A DNA stretch of 39,178 nt from Alcaligenaceae bacterium (lineage in GTDB: Bacteria; Pseudomonadota; Gammaproteobacteria; Burkholderiales; Burkholderiaceae_B). Positions 1 through 9,675 of the stretch are shown here, piece after piece; the first letter of the stretch is position 1, and each line of letters starts with the position of its first letter. The stretch is taken from NCBI GenBank assembly GCA_029267315.1, contig JAJUJD010000009.1, positions 1-39,178 on the forward strand. The letters run 5' to 3'. The notes below the pieces were generated by a model that was not told the origin of the DNA, made no database searches, and worked only from the letters and a program-made list of their open reading frames with translations. The position numbers were made by a program, and so were the translations under genes.

Positions 1-136
1 CTTTGATTCGCGCAACCACGTAAAGAATGGCGACAGCGATTGCAGTGGACACCATGAAGATAGCTGCTGCAACGATGCTGAAGATCGCGAGGAAGAAAAA
101 CAGGATGCCGCGGATAATTTGATTAAATGTATTCAT
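1..136 (-). CDS. Partial small membrane protein, unknown function
   Basis: This reading frame starts with ATG at 136 on the minus strand and runs off the left edge, so only its first 45 codons are seen. The translation begins MNTFNQIIRG and continues as an almost unbroken hydrophobic stretch (about residues 9-40) ending in a basic VARIK. This would give one long or two short membrane helices. It is transcribed away from apbC. I do not recognise a family, and the stop codon is not visible. A real gene is favoured by the membrane-helix pattern and by the clean divergent layout. The absence of an obvious strong ribosome binding site lowers certainty. Confidence 0.5.
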   Translation of the reverse strand, partial: MNTFNQIIRGILFFFLAIFSIVAAAIFMVSTAIAVAILYVVARIK

Positions 137-220
137 CGTATAGATTGAGAATCCCTCGTGGGGTAAAAAGTTCCCCCGATCCGGTATTCTTGATCCTGTC
201 TGAACAGGAAGTGTGTCTCT

Positions 221-1306
221 ATGACTGTGAACCCCGACCGAGTCGCCGCCGCCCTGGAAAAGGTGCTGGATCCCAACACGCGCAAGTCGCTCGCTGTTAA
301 GGCGGAAGCCTGCGATATCCGCATGGACGGAGAACGGATCTCCTTAACTGTACCGCTGGGTTATCCCATAGACAATGCCGAGCCCGAATTGGTGAAACGA
401 ATTGAAACCGCATTGCGGGAAGCTGGTATGGAGCCGGGCAGCATTCGGCTCAGCACAAAAGTAAGCTCGCACGCGGTGCAGACTGGCCTACGGCCGCTGC
501 CCAATGTACGCAACATCATTGCCGTAGCGTCTGGCAAGGGCGGTGTCGGCAAGAGTACGACGTCCGTAAACATTGCACTGGCGCTGTCTCGTCAGGGTGC
601 CCGCGTGGGGCTGCTGGATGCCGACATCTACGGTCCAAGTGTGCCCATCATGCTGGGGGTCTCCGAGAAGCCCAAGAATCTGGAAAACAAGATGATGGGC
701 CCGGTGCTTGGTCACGGCATACAGGCGAATTCCATCGGTTTTCTCATTGACGAAGATGCGCCCGCGATTTGGCGCGGCCCCATGGTTGTACAGGCGCTCA
801 CACAGCTGCTGACACAAACCCAGTGGGATGACCTCGATTACCTGATCATCGACATGCCTCCGGGCACAGGCGATATCGCCCTGACGCTTTCCCAGAAGGT
901 GCCACTGGTGGGCGCGGTCATCGTTACCACGCCACAAGACCTTGCACTGGCCGACGCCAAACGCGGTTTGCGGATGTTCCAGAAGGTGAACGTACCGGTG
1001 CTAGGCATTGTCGAGAATATGTCGGTCCACATCTGCTCGAATTGTGGGCACGCCGAACACATCTTCGGGGAACTGGGGGGCCGCAATATGGCCGCGCAAT
1101 ATCACGTGCCATGGCTGGGTGCGCTACCGCTGCAAATGAGCATACGCAGCCAAACCGACTCCGGTAACCCGACGGTGGTGTCGGAACCCGACGGTGAAGC
1201 TGCACGCGCTTACCATGCCATTGCGCGCGCCCTGGCTGCCAACGTGGCTACGCTGCCAGAAGACCGTTCCGCCTTCGCACCCACGGTGGTGGCCCGAAAA
1301 GGCTGA
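221..1306 (+). CDS. apbC: Iron-sulfur cluster carrier protein, Mrp/ApbC family
   Basis: A 361-residue P-loop ATPase of the Mrp/NBP35 family, which binds an Fe-S cluster and passes it to target enzymes in the cytoplasm. Residues about 5-85 form the N-terminal MIP18/DUF59-like domain. The deviant Walker A SGKGGVGKST lies at about 104-113, followed by LLDADIYGPS, the switch region DMPPGTGD at about 211-218 and the conserved cluster-binding pair C272-x-x-C275. The length is normal for the family. The start is ATG 221, with AGGAA about ten bases upstream inside a small inverted repeat (CCTGT 195-199, ACAGG 204-208). Its stop is four bases before the tamA start, so the two are probably cotranscribed. 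Confidence 0.96.
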   Translation: MTVNPDRVAAALEKVLDPNTRKSLAVKAEACDIRMDGERISLTVPLGYPIDNAEPELVKRIETALREAGMEPGSIRLSTKVSSHAVQTGLRPLPNVRNIIAVASGKGGVGKSTTSVNIALALSRQGARVGLLDADIYGPSVPIMLGVSEKPKNLENKMMGPVLGHGIQANSIGFLIDEDAPAIWRGPMVVQALTQLLTQTQWDDLDYLIIDMPPGTGDIALTLSQKVPLVGAVIVTTPQDLALADAKRGLRMFQKVNVPVLGIVENMSVHICSNCGHAEHIFGELGGRNMAAQYHVPWLGALPLQMSIRSQTDSGNPTVVSEPDGEAARAYHAIARALAANVATLPEDRSAFAPTVVARKG

Positions 1307-1310
1307 CTTC

Positions 1311-3086
1311 ATGGTGACCCGCCTCCTCTGCCTCACGGCTTTGCTGAGCATGTCTTCAGTGGCATGGGCGGCCTCACGCCCGGAGGTGGTCATTGATCCG
1401 GGCGGTGTACCGCCCGCCGCCTTGGCAGCCATCAGCGGTGCAGTGGATGCCATCACCAGGCTGGCGGAAGATCAGGACGGAGGTGAAGTCGAGCGGCTCA
1501 GAAGGCGAGCGCATGATGCGACCGTCTCCGCCCTGGAAACCCAGGGCTATTTTTCTTCCGTAGTCACGCTCGAAGTGGGGCAGGACTACATGGGCGAAAC
1601 CTGGGACATCATCATTGAGCCCGGTCCGCGCACGGCCGTCCGCAATGTCGACCTTAACTTTCAGGGGCAGGTGGCCACGGAAGAGTTCGAACACAGAGTC
1701 GAGAAGGCCCGGGAAATCTGGCCGCTGCGGGCAGGCGAGACTTTCATCAACAGCCAGTGGAGCAGTGCCAAAACCACTTTGCTGGATGAAATCAACACGC
1801 GCGACTTTTTTTTCGCGCGAATCACGCATTCTCAGGCCACCGTTCATGCCGAGGAGGCGCAGGCCGATCTCACCGTGGAAGTGGACAGCGGCCCGCGCGT
1901 GCGCATGGGTCCCATGAAGGTGTTAGGCCTGCGGCGGGTGCCTGCCAGCCTGATTGAACGTTACGTGCGTTATGCACCCGGCGAGCCCTATGACCAGGAC
2001 CGGCTCGACGACTGGCAACAGTCGCTGCAGTCCACACGCTTCTTCCGCGGGGCCTTCGTCACACTGGATGCAGAAGGGTCCGATCGGCGCGACCTGCCCA
2101 ATGGGGAAGTCGAGTTGCCGGTACGAGTTCAGGTATCCGAAGCACCCGCACGCCGTTTCACATCATCGCTCGGGTTTGACAGTGACCATGGGGTGGGTGT
2201 GGAAGCGCTTTATCAACAGAATATTGTCGCGGGGCTTCCGGTAGCCATTGAAACAGGCTTGGGCCTGAACCGCCATCGCCAACGTGCCTTTTTCGATGTG
2301 CACTTGCCGCCCACCCACAATGGCTATCAGGACAGCTTTGGTGTTCTGTATGAACATTCCGACATTCAGGGTGTGGACAATCAACGCTACGGTGTTGGCT
2401 GGAAAAGGCGTCAGGAACGCCAGGCGGCAGGCGACAGTCGGGTGGAATACGAAACTCAATGGGGCTTGGTGGCCGCCCACGACAGAACACGCATTGACGG
2501 TGCCGAGGGCTTCACCGTGCCTACGCTCGTAGGGACTTGGCAATGGTTGCGGCGCGACGTTGACTCCAAATACGACCCCCGAGAGGGCCACTTGCTGGAC
2601 GTGGGTCTCGGGGCCGGCGTTACTCTTGACAAGGGCGAACCGTTTTATCGGGCCAGCCTGCGCGCACAACGCTGGTGGACCATGGGCGAGCGAGATGTAC
2701 TTACCCTGCGAGGCCAGGTGGGCAAAGTCTGGTCGCAAACTGACCGCCTACCCCAGGATTTCGGCTACCGCATTGGCGGCGCGCGATCCGTGCGCGGCTA
2801 CAAGTACGACAGCATTGGCCTTCAGCGTGGTGACGCCACCTACGGAGCGCCCGCCATGGCAGTGGCCAGTGTGGAGTACATTCATTACATCACCGAGCAG
2901 TGGGGGGTCAGCGCCTTTATTGATGCGGGAGATGCCGCCGAATCCTTCGGTGACATGGACCTGTACTTGGGCTACGGCTTGGGCGCTGCCTTTGTCACGC
3001 CGGCAGGCCCCTTCTACATGGATTTGGCCTGGGGGCAAAAGGACCGCCGCTTGCGACTGCACTTCTCCTTGGGTATCGCATTCTGA
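1311..3086 (+). CDS. tamA: TamA: outer-membrane BamA/Omp85-family barrel
   Basis: A 591-residue Omp85-superfamily protein, the outer-membrane half of the translocation and assembly module. The start at ATG 1311 is chosen because it gives a clear signal peptide (hydrophobic residues 4-19 ending AWA) and has AAAGG about nine bases upstream; the open frame extends upstream to 1194 inside apbC but without a plausible leader. POTRA-like domains fill about residues 25-260. The remainder is a beta-barrel carrying the family motif YRIGGARSVRGYKYDSIG (about 484-501) and ending in Phe, as expected for BAM recognition. The stop overlaps the tamB start by one base, so the pair is translationally coupled. 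Confidence 0.94.
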   Translation: MVTRLLCLTALLSMSSVAWAASRPEVVIDPGGVPPAALAAISGAVDAITRLAEDQDGGEVERLRRRAHDATVSALETQGYFSSVVTLEVGQDYMGETWDIIIEPGPRTAVRNVDLNFQGQVATEEFEHRVEKAREIWPLRAGETFINSQWSSAKTTLLDEINTRDFFFARITHSQATVHAEEAQADLTVEVDSGPRVRMGPMKVLGLRRVPASLIERYVRYAPGEPYDQDRLDDWQQSLQSTRFFRGAFVTLDAEGSDRRDLPNGEVELPVRVQVSEAPARRFTSSLGFDSDHGVGVEALYQQNIVAGLPVAIETGLGLNRHRQRAFFDVHLPPTHNGYQDSFGVLYEHSDIQGVDNQRYGVGWKRRQERQAAGDSRVEYETQWGLVAAHDRTRIDGAEGFTVPTLVGTWQWLRRDVDSKYDPREGHLLDVGLGAGVTLDKGEPFYRASLRAQRWWTMGERDVLTLRGQVGKVWSQTDRLPQDFGYRIGGARSVRGYKYDSIGLQRGDATYGAPAMAVASVEYIHYITEQWGVSAFIDAGDAAESFGDMDLYLGYGLGAAFVTPAGPFYMDLAWGQKDRRLRLHFSLGIAF

Positions 3087-6000
3087 TGCGCATGTTTCGC
3101 TGGCTTGGCCGGACAACCTTGATTTTCGGCCCGTTGATTGTTCTTCTGGTGGCCGTACTGACCGCCTTTCTCATGTGGGTGCTCGTGACGGCTCCCGGTA
3201 CCCGCTGGGCGCTGACCACTGCAGTCGAAGCCATGGACGGTCATGTTCAGGACGTGGAAGGCAGTGTCTGGAAGGGACTTCAAATCGGCGATCTGTCTCT
3301 GGAATTTCCCGGGCTCAGCCTGCGGCTTGAACAGCTCGAGCTGAAGGCCGACTGGCGTCGCCTGACCGAGCGCCGCTTGCATGTGCTCAAGCTCAGTGCA
3401 GAGACTGCCTGGGTGGACATACGCTCTGTTTCGCAGCCGCAACCCGAAGACGCGGCAGAAGAGCCTTTCGCCATGCCCGAGCTGCCAGTCACCATCCGGG
3501 CAGACTCGGTCTCGCTTGGCGAGTTGATTCTTACGCAGGAAGGCCGGCCTTTGCCCATGACCCTGCAGGGTTTCGAAGCGGCTCTGGCATTGAACGAGGC
3601 ACATGCTCAACTGTGGCTGCGCGGGGCATCCGTGGCGACGGACAGCCTGGAAGCCACCATCCAGGGTGAGGCAAACCTGCAGGCACTGCATGCCCCCTGG
3701 CCGGCCACCATTGATCTGGACGTAAGCGTAAATGGCTTGCGACCGGGTGCGCCAGTGTGCTTCCGGCAAATGATGCCGACGCTGCCGGTGGCCCAGGCAC
3801 AGCAGGATGATCTGGCGGGATGGCTGGCAGGGCTTGCCGCAGGCCATTGCCCTGTAGAGCTGCAGGCGCAGGCTGAAGGTTCGCTCGATGCGATGAAAGT
3901 GGCCGTGCAAGGCGGCGGCCAGGGTATGGAGCTGGATGCGCTGGCAGAACTGGAGCCTCAGGCGAACATGCCGCTGCGCAGCGCCAAGCTGGACTTGCGC
4001 CTGCCGGATGGGGCTTCGCTGAACGCCAACGCAAAGCTTGGCGAAACTGCCGCAGAAAGCGGTTGGGCCGTACTGGAGGGAGAGCTGGCAGCGCGCGCCC
4101 TGGATGCCGGGCAGCTGGCGGGTGGCCTCATTCCGGCGGCTCTATTGAGCTTTGACAGCCAGTTCAGCCTGCAGCTGGACGCGAACCAGGTCGTACGCGA
4201 TATCGCCCTGGAGCTGAAGTTCCACGAAGGGTCGACGTGGAATGAGCAGGCCTTGACCGGGGGGCTGAATGTCGCGGCGCGACTCCCGGATGTCTGGGCA
4301 AGTCCGCCAGAAGTCGAACGAGGCATAGCGAAAGACGGAGCGCCAGAAGCGAACGCGGATAACCACGCTGAGGGAGACGCGCCGTCAAACCGCGTGCCGG
4401 CGCCGAGACCATTTCTGCCCCCCGGCGTGAGCGAGCTTGCCGTACATCGTCTTGACATCGATCTCAGGCTGGGCGGCAACCATGTGCGCACCGAAGGTGG
4501 GTTGGGGCCCGCCAAAAGCCGCCTGGCGCTGGATGTCGATGCACCACGTCTGAACGATTTCTGGCCGGACCTGCCCGGCGGGGTGACTGCGAAGGGCAAT
4601 GTCACCGGCGGCGTGGCCGCGCATACAGTGGACATGCAGGTTCGCTACGTCCCTGGCTCTGCATCGAACACGGAATTGGGCACTGCGCCCATGGCCGTAC
4701 AGCTGAAGGCGGAAGGCAGCTGGGGTGGCGCCCCCGAAGGCTGGCGGGGCCGGCTAGCTACATTGCAGGCCCAACATGCCCACCTGGGGCTGAGCCTGGG
4801 TTCTCCCGTGGAGCTCGGATACTTTCCGGCTGTGCAGGCGCCACAATGGCAGTGGACAGTCGGTCCGGCTGAGCTGGCGTTCAGTGTGCATAAACGCACG
4901 ATGCTTAATCTGCGCCATATTGGTTCGCGCGGCGGTGCCGGCCGTTGGGAAACCGAAGGCAGCATCGCCCGCTTTATAGTTTCACCGGCGGCTTTGGAAC
5001 AGTTCGGTGCCGACTTCAATATTGAAGCACTCCAGCGCAACGAAAAAGGTGGCGTGAAGGTCAAGGGCGCTCGCTCCGCCGACGATTGGGAACTGGCCTT
5101 TGGACTAGATTGGCAACTGCGCTTCTCCGGGGCTCACGAAGGCCGCATACAGCTGCGTCGCCTATCAGGCGACCTCATGGTGCCGGGCGAAATGCCCTTC
5201 CCTCTGGAGCTTCAAAATCTGCAGTTGGATGTGGCGCTTACCCGTGCGGGAGAGACCCGCAGCCGGGTGGAAGCCGCTCTGGTCGCCAGCAGCCGGCGCA
5301 TGGGCAGCATCAATGCCAAGGCAAGTACCATGGCACACGCCACCGCAGGAGGCGGCCTGTTCCTGGACCCCGCCGACGTGAAGTCGGTGCAGGTGGAAGC
5401 CGCCCTGGCCGACTTGGGCTGGACGAGTCTGCTGGTGGGCGACGCCCTGGATATCGGTGGCACCGTTCAAGCGAATGTCCAGTTGGAGAGCAGGCCAGAC
5501 GGCACTTGGGCGTCATCGGGCACCATTCAGGGCGACAAGTTGCGGGTGGTGATGATCGACCAGGGCGTGCGACTGCTGGACGGCACGCTGCAGGCCCGCT
5601 TGGAAAATGACCGGCTGTTGCTGGAGAAACTCGAATTCCCTGCGCGCTTGCGGGCAGAACCCAAGGAATGGCGTACCTCCGAATGGGTCAACACCAACCC
5701 TGATGCCAAGGGCGGCAAGCTGACTGTCACCGGTGACTGGAATCTGTTCGAGTCGCGCGGCTTGATCGATATTGCCCTTTATCGTTTCCCCATTCTGCAA
5801 CGCGCCGACCGCTATGCCATGATGACCGGCAATCTTCGCCTGGACGCTGCTCTGCCCGACGTCGCGATCAGCGGCAAGCTGACGGCCGACGCAGGCTGGT
5901 TCGACCTCGATATGTTGGGCGGCATTCCTACCGTGGACAGCGATGTGGTTGTGGTCAGGGCGGGTGAGGAAAAAGAGCCCAGTGTTCCTCTGGGCGTGAC

Positions 6001-6766
6001 GCTGGACATGGAAGTTGACCTCGGGCCACGCTTTTATCTGACCGGGTACGGCTTGAACTCCGGCTTGGTTGGAAATATGCGGGTGCTCATGAAAGGAGGC
6101 AAGCTTACCGGCATGGGGGCGCTGCGTACTCGAGGTGGGGCGATCGAAGCCTATGGTCAGCGGCTGCAACTGCGGCGCGGCGCCATCACTTTCCAGGGCG
6201 ATATTACGCGCCCGGTCCTGGATATCGAAGCCTTGCGCACGGGACTTGCCGTGGAAGCCGGTGTGCGGGTGGCGGGTACGGCACGCAGCCCGCGTATCGA
6301 GCTGGTGTCCTATCCGGCGGTCAGTGAAATCGAAAAACTTTCCTGGCTGCTTCTCGGCCACGGCCCTAATGATTCGGGAGGCGACATGGCTTTGCTGTTT
6401 TCCGTGGGTTCTTCCTTCCTGAGTGACGGAGAGCCTTTCTACCGCCGTTTCGGCATCGACGAGGTCAGCATGCGTTCCGGTGAATTGGGTAGCGTGGCCA
6501 GCGTGCTTCCGGTGGAAAGCGTGGTGAGCGGGCTGGATACCGGCACGAGCGACATCGAACGGCGTTTCATCAATGTCAGCAAGCGGCTGAGCTCCGGCGT
6601 GACGATCAGCATCCGGCAGGCCCTGTCAGATACTGGTACGGTAGCAAGGGCCAGTTATCGGCTGGCGCGCGGGCTGACCGCAGAAGCCAGTGTGGGAACC
6701 ATCAACGGTCTTGCACTGGTATACCGTTGGTTTTCGCGCGAAAGAAGTCCCGAAACACAGAAGTGA
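3086..6766 (+). CDS. tamB: TamB: inner-membrane-anchored translocation/lipid transport protein (DUF490)
   Basis: A 1226-residue partner of TamA. A single N-terminal membrane anchor (about residues 10-35) is followed by a long beta-rich periplasmic region. The C-terminal DUF490/TamB domain (roughly 850-1226) has the typical run around GMGALRTRGGAIEAYGQRL and a C-terminal amphipathic stretch predicted to dock on TamA. TamB-family proteins form a hydrophobic groove spanning the periplasm and are implicated in phospholipid transport and in assembly of some outer-membrane proteins. The length is close to the usual 1200-1300 residues. The start shares one base with the tamA stop (TGATG). No terminator is evident before dcd. 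Confidence 0.93.
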   Translation: MRMFRWLGRTTLIFGPLIVLLVAVLTAFLMWVLVTAPGTRWALTTAVEAMDGHVQDVEGSVWKGLQIGDLSLEFPGLSLRLEQLELKADWRRLTERRLHVLKLSAETAWVDIRSVSQPQPEDAAEEPFAMPELPVTIRADSVSLGELILTQEGRPLPMTLQGFEAALALNEAHAQLWLRGASVATDSLEATIQGEANLQALHAPWPATIDLDVSVNGLRPGAPVCFRQMMPTLPVAQAQQDDLAGWLAGLAAGHCPVELQAQAEGSLDAMKVAVQGGGQGMELDALAELEPQANMPLRSAKLDLRLPDGASLNANAKLGETAAESGWAVLEGELAARALDAGQLAGGLIPAALLSFDSQFSLQLDANQVVRDIALELKFHEGSTWNEQALTGGLNVAARLPDVWASPPEVERGIAKDGAPEANADNHAEGDAPSNRVPAPRPFLPPGVSELAVHRLDIDLRLGGNHVRTEGGLGPAKSRLALDVDAPRLNDFWPDLPGGVTAKGNVTGGVAAHTVDMQVRYVPGSASNTELGTAPMAVQLKAEGSWGGAPEGWRGRLATLQAQHAHLGLSLGSPVELGYFPAVQAPQWQWTVGPAELAFSVHKRTMLNLRHIGSRGGAGRWETEGSIARFIVSPAALEQFGADFNIEALQRNEKGGVKVKGARSADDWELAFGLDWQLRFSGAHEGRIQLRRLSGDLMVPGEMPFPLELQNLQLDVALTRAGETRSRVEAALVASSRRMGSINAKASTMAHATAGGGLFLDPADVKSVQVEAALADLGWTSLLVGDALDIGGTVQANVQLESRPDGTWASSGTIQGDKLRVVMIDQGVRLLDGTLQARLENDRLLLEKLEFPARLRAEPKEWRTSEWVNTNPDAKGGKLTVTGDWNLFESRGLIDIALYRFPILQRADRYAMMTGNLRLDAALPDVAISGKLTADAGWFDLDMLGGIPTVDSDVVVVRAGEEKEPSVPLGVTLDMEVDLGPRFYLTGYGLNSGLVGNMRVLMKGGKLTGMGALRTRGGAIEAYGQRLQLRRGAITFQGDITRPVLDIEALRTGLAVEAGVRVAGTARSPRIELVSYPAVSEIEKLSWLLLGHGPNDSGGDMALLFSVGSSFLSDGEPFYRRFGIDEVSMRSGELGSVASVLPVESVVSGLDTGTSDIERRFINVSKRLSSGVTISIRQALSDTGTVARASYRLARGLTAEASVGTINGLALVYRWFSRERSPETQK

Positions 6767-6791
6767 AGGCATGGCGCCAGGCCTAAGGGGC

Positions 6792-6797
6792 TAAAAT
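6792..6797 (+). promoter_or_regulatory. Candidate -10 box for dcd
   Basis: The sequence GCTAAAATACG lies 31 bases upstream of the dcd ATG, in the 61 bp after tamB. TAAAAT matches the sigma-70 -10 consensus at five of six positions. I see no convincing -35 box at 16-18 bp spacing, so this rests on one element only. Confidence 0.35.
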
Positions 6798-6827
6798 ACG
6801 CGCCATTTTCAAGGGTTGAGTGAGGCC

Positions 6828-7391
6828 ATGACCATTAAGAGTGATCGCTGGATCCGGCGCGCGGCCGCCGACGGCATGATTGAACCGTTCGAGCCTGGCC
6901 AGGTTCGCTCCGTCAATGGTGGGCGTATCGTGAGCTACGGCACAAGTAGCTACGGCTATGATGTGCGCTGCGCCAACGAATTCAAGATCTTCACGAACAT
7001 CAATTCAACCATCGTCGACCCGAAGGCTTTCGATGAAAAGTCCTTCGTGGACTTTGTCGGCGATGTATGCATCATCCCCCCGAATTCCTTCGCACTGGCG
7101 CGTACGGTTGAATACTTCCGCATTCCACGCAGTGTACTCACCGTTTGCCTGGGCAAGAGCACCTATGCCCGCTGCGGCATCATTGTCAACGTGACGCCCC
7201 TGGAGCCCGAGTGGGAAGGCCATGTCACGCTGGAATTTTCAAACACCACACCGCTACCGGCCAAGATTTACGCCGGTGAGGGGTGTGCCCAAATGCTCTT
7301 CTTCGAAAGCGACGAGGTATGCGAAACCTCTTACCGCGATCGTCAGGGCAAATACCAAGGCCAGCGCGGCGTGACTCTCCCGCGCACCTAG
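6828..7391 (+). CDS. dcd: dCTP deaminase
   Basis: A 187-residue trimeric dCTP deaminase, which converts dCTP to dUTP in the pathway to dTMP. The start at ATG 6828 gives [13 protein letters not shown], matching the usual family N-terminus; the frame is open from TTG 6816, but that would add four non-conserved residues. A GTGAGG sequence sits just upstream. Family motifs are [13 protein letters not shown] (36-48), [11 protein letters not shown] with S111 and R115 (107-117), and [17 protein letters not shown] with catalytic E130. It is a single-function Dcd, not the bifunctional dCTP deaminase/dUTPase. Its product feeds the thymidylate synthase encoded 9 kb away. Confidence 0.97.
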   Translation: MTIKSDRWIRRAAADGMIEPFEPGQVRSVNGGRIVSYGTSSYGYDVRCANEFKIFTNINSTIVDPKAFDEKSFVDFVGDVCIIPPNSFALARTVEYFRIPRSVLTVCLGKSTYARCGIIVNVTPLEPEWEGHVTLEFSNTTPLPAKIYAGEGCAQMLFFESDEVCETSYRDRQGKYQGQRGVTLPRT

Positions 7392-7404
7392 CAGGAGCCA
7401 TGGC

Positions 7405-9675
7405 ATGAAGTTTCGATTTCCCATCGTCATCATCGATGAAGACTACCGTTCCGAGAACGCGTCCGGTTTTGGTATCCGGGCGCTGGCGGCCGCGATTGAG
7501 GCCGAGGGCGTGGAAGTGCTGGGCGTGACCAGCTACGGCGACCTCAGTTCTTTTGCCCAGCAGCAGAGCCGCGCCAGCGCGTTCATCCTGTCGATCGACG
7601 ACGAGGAATTCGATGTCGACTCGCCCGAAGATGTGGCCAAGGCAATCAAGAATCTGCGTTCCTTCATAGGGGAACTGCGCTTTCGCAACGCCGAGATTCC
7701 CATCTATCTGTACGGCGAGACACGCACGTCGCAGCATATCCCGAACGATATTCTGCGTGAGCTGCACGGCTTCATTCACATGTTTGAGGACACGCCGGAA
7801 TTTGTCGCGCGTCACATCATCCGTGAAGCGCGCGCCTACCTGGATAGCCTCGCACCTCCTTTCTTCCGCGAGCTTCTGAAGTACGCGGCCGATGGCTCCT
7901 ATTCCTGGCACTGTCCCGGCCACTCCGGCGGCGTGGCCTTCCTGAAGAGCCCGGTGGGGCAGATGTTCCACCAATTCTTTGGCGAGAACATGCTCCGTGC
8001 AGACGTCTGCAATGCTGTGGACGAATTGGGACAGCTGCTGGACCACACTGGCCCGGTGGCGGAATCCGAGCTCAACGCGGCGCGCATCTTTCATGCGGAT
8101 CACTGCTTTTTTGTGACCAACGGCACGTCGACGTCTAACAAGATTGTCTGGCATGCGAACGTAGCCAACGACGACGTTGTGGTCGTGGACCGCAACTGCC
8201 ACAAGTCGATTCTGCACGCCATCACCATGACGGGCGCGATTCCGGTGTTCCTGAGGCCCACCCGCAACCACCTGGGCATCATCGGCCCCATTCCCCTGGA
8301 AGAGTTCGAGCCGGAAAACATCCAGCGCAAAATTGAGTCCAACCCCTTTGCGAGCCGCGCAAAGAATAAGCGGCCCCGTATCCTGACTCTCACCCAGAGC
8401 ACCTATGACGGCGTGATCTACAACGTCGAGATGATCAAGGAACGCCTGGGCAGCTATGTCGACACCTTGCACTTCGATGAAGCCTGGCTGCCACATGCCG
8501 CCTTCCATGAGTTCTACAAGGACATGCACGCCATTGGGGAAGGGCGCCCGCGCAGCAAGGAAGCGATGGTGTTCGCGACTCACTCCACGCACAAACTGCT
8601 GGCCGGTTTGTCCCAGGCTTCACAAATCACGGTACAAGATTCGGAAACGCGCAAGCTGGATCGCAACGTCTTCAACGAAGCCTACCTGATGCACACCTCC
8701 ACCTCGCCGCAGTACGCCATTATTGCGTCCTGCGACGTCGCGGCAGCCATGATGGAACCGCCCGGCGGAACGGCATTGGTCGAGGAAAGCATTGCGGAGG
8801 CCATGGATTTTCGTCGTGCCATGCGCAAGGTGGAATCCGAATACGGCCGCAATGACTGGTGGTTCAAAGTCTGGGGCCCGAATCGCCTGCCGTCAGAAGA
8901 CATTGGGCACCGCGAAGATTGGCTGCTGGTGTCCGGCGATGAGTGGCACGGCTTCGGTGATTTGGCCGAAGGGTTCAACATGCTGGACCCGATCAAAGCG
9001 ACCATTGTGACGCCGGGCCTGGATATCTCCGGCACTTTTGCCGAGACCGGCATTCCTGCTGCACTGGTGTCACGCTTCCTGGCCGAACACGGGGTGGTCA
9101 TCGAGAAAACGGGCCTGTACTCCTTCTTCATCCTGTTCACCATCGGCATTACCAAGGGCCGCTGGAATACCTTGCTGACTGCGCTCCAGCAGTTCAAGGA
9201 TGACTACGACCGCAACCAGCCCATGTGGCGCATCCTGCCCGATTTCTGCAAACAGTTCCCGGTCTATGAGCGCATGGGCTTGCGAGATCTCTGTCAGGAA
9301 ATTCACCAGGCCTACAAGAAGTACGACTTGGCCCGTCTGACCACCGAGGTCTATCTGAGCGACATGATTCCGGCCATGAAGCCGTCTGATGCCTATGCCA
9401 AGATGGCGCATCGGGATTCGGAACGTGTCTCCATTGACGAACTCGAAGGCCGTGTCACAGGGGTGCTGCTAACGCCTTACCCTCCCGGAATTCCGCTACT
9501 TATTCCGGGTGAACGTTTTAATAAGCGCATTGTTCACTACCTGCAGTTTGCCCGCGAGTTCAATGCCCGCTTCCCGGGTTTTGAAACTTACGTGCACGGT
9601 CTGGGCACGGAAATCGGCGAAGACGGCCGGCAGCGCTACTACGTGGACTGCATCAAAGAAGACGCCATCGCGTGA
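7405..9675 (+). CDS. Orn/Lys/Arg decarboxylase, PLP fold type I with receiver-like N-terminus
   Basis: A 756-residue member of the large inducible/biosynthetic ornithine-lysine-arginine decarboxylase group, which makes putrescine, cadaverine or agmatine. Residues 1-130 form the flavodoxin/receiver-like wing domain (begins FPIVIIDEDYRSEN). The PLP-binding core contains WHCPGHSGG (168-176), FVTNGTSTSNK (236-246), HFDEAW (356-361) with the conserved Asp, and the Schiff-base lysine K397 in ATHSTHKLLAGLSQ. A C-terminal domain follows. The AGGAG ribosome site lies at 7393-7397. The substrate cannot be fixed from sequence by eye. It follows dcd by 13 bases and overlaps the next gene by four, so it sits in an operon. 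No cognate antiporter is adjacent, which argues for a biosynthetic rather than acid-resistance role (inference). Confidence 0.9.
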   Translation: MKFRFPIVIIDEDYRSENASGFGIRALAAAIEAEGVEVLGVTSYGDLSSFAQQQSRASAFILSIDDEEFDVDSPEDVAKAIKNLRSFIGELRFRNAEIPIYLYGETRTSQHIPNDILRELHGFIHMFEDTPEFVARHIIREARAYLDSLAPPFFRELLKYAADGSYSWHCPGHSGGVAFLKSPVGQMFHQFFGENMLRADVCNAVDELGQLLDHTGPVAESELNAARIFHADHCFFVTNGTSTSNKIVWHANVANDDVVVVDRNCHKSILHAITMTGAIPVFLRPTRNHLGIIGPIPLEEFEPENIQRKIESNPFASRAKNKRPRILTLTQSTYDGVIYNVEMIKERLGSYVDTLHFDEAWLPHAAFHEFYKDMHAIGEGRPRSKEAMVFATHSTHKLLAGLSQASQITVQDSETRKLDRNVFNEAYLMHTSTSPQYAIIASCDVAAAMMEPPGGTALVEESIAEAMDFRRAMRKVESEYGRNDWWFKVWGPNRLPSEDIGHREDWLLVSGDEWHGFGDLAEGFNMLDPIKATIVTPGLDISGTFAETGIPAALVSRFLAEHGVVIEKTGLYSFFILFTIGITKGRWNTLLTALQQFKDDYDRNQPMWRILPDFCKQFPVYERMGLRDLCQEIHQAYKKYDLARLTTEVYLSDMIPAMKPSDAYAKMAHRDSERVSIDELEGRVTGVLLTPYPPGIPLLIPGERFNKRIVHYLQFAREFNARFPGFETYVHGLGTEIGEDGRQRYYVDCIKEDAIA

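Noticed and set aside
7225-8592. 455-codon open frame antisense to the decarboxylase gene
   Set aside because: It is a shadow of a high-GC gene on the other strand; the sense protein has complete PLP-enzyme motifs and the antisense translation shows no family pattern.
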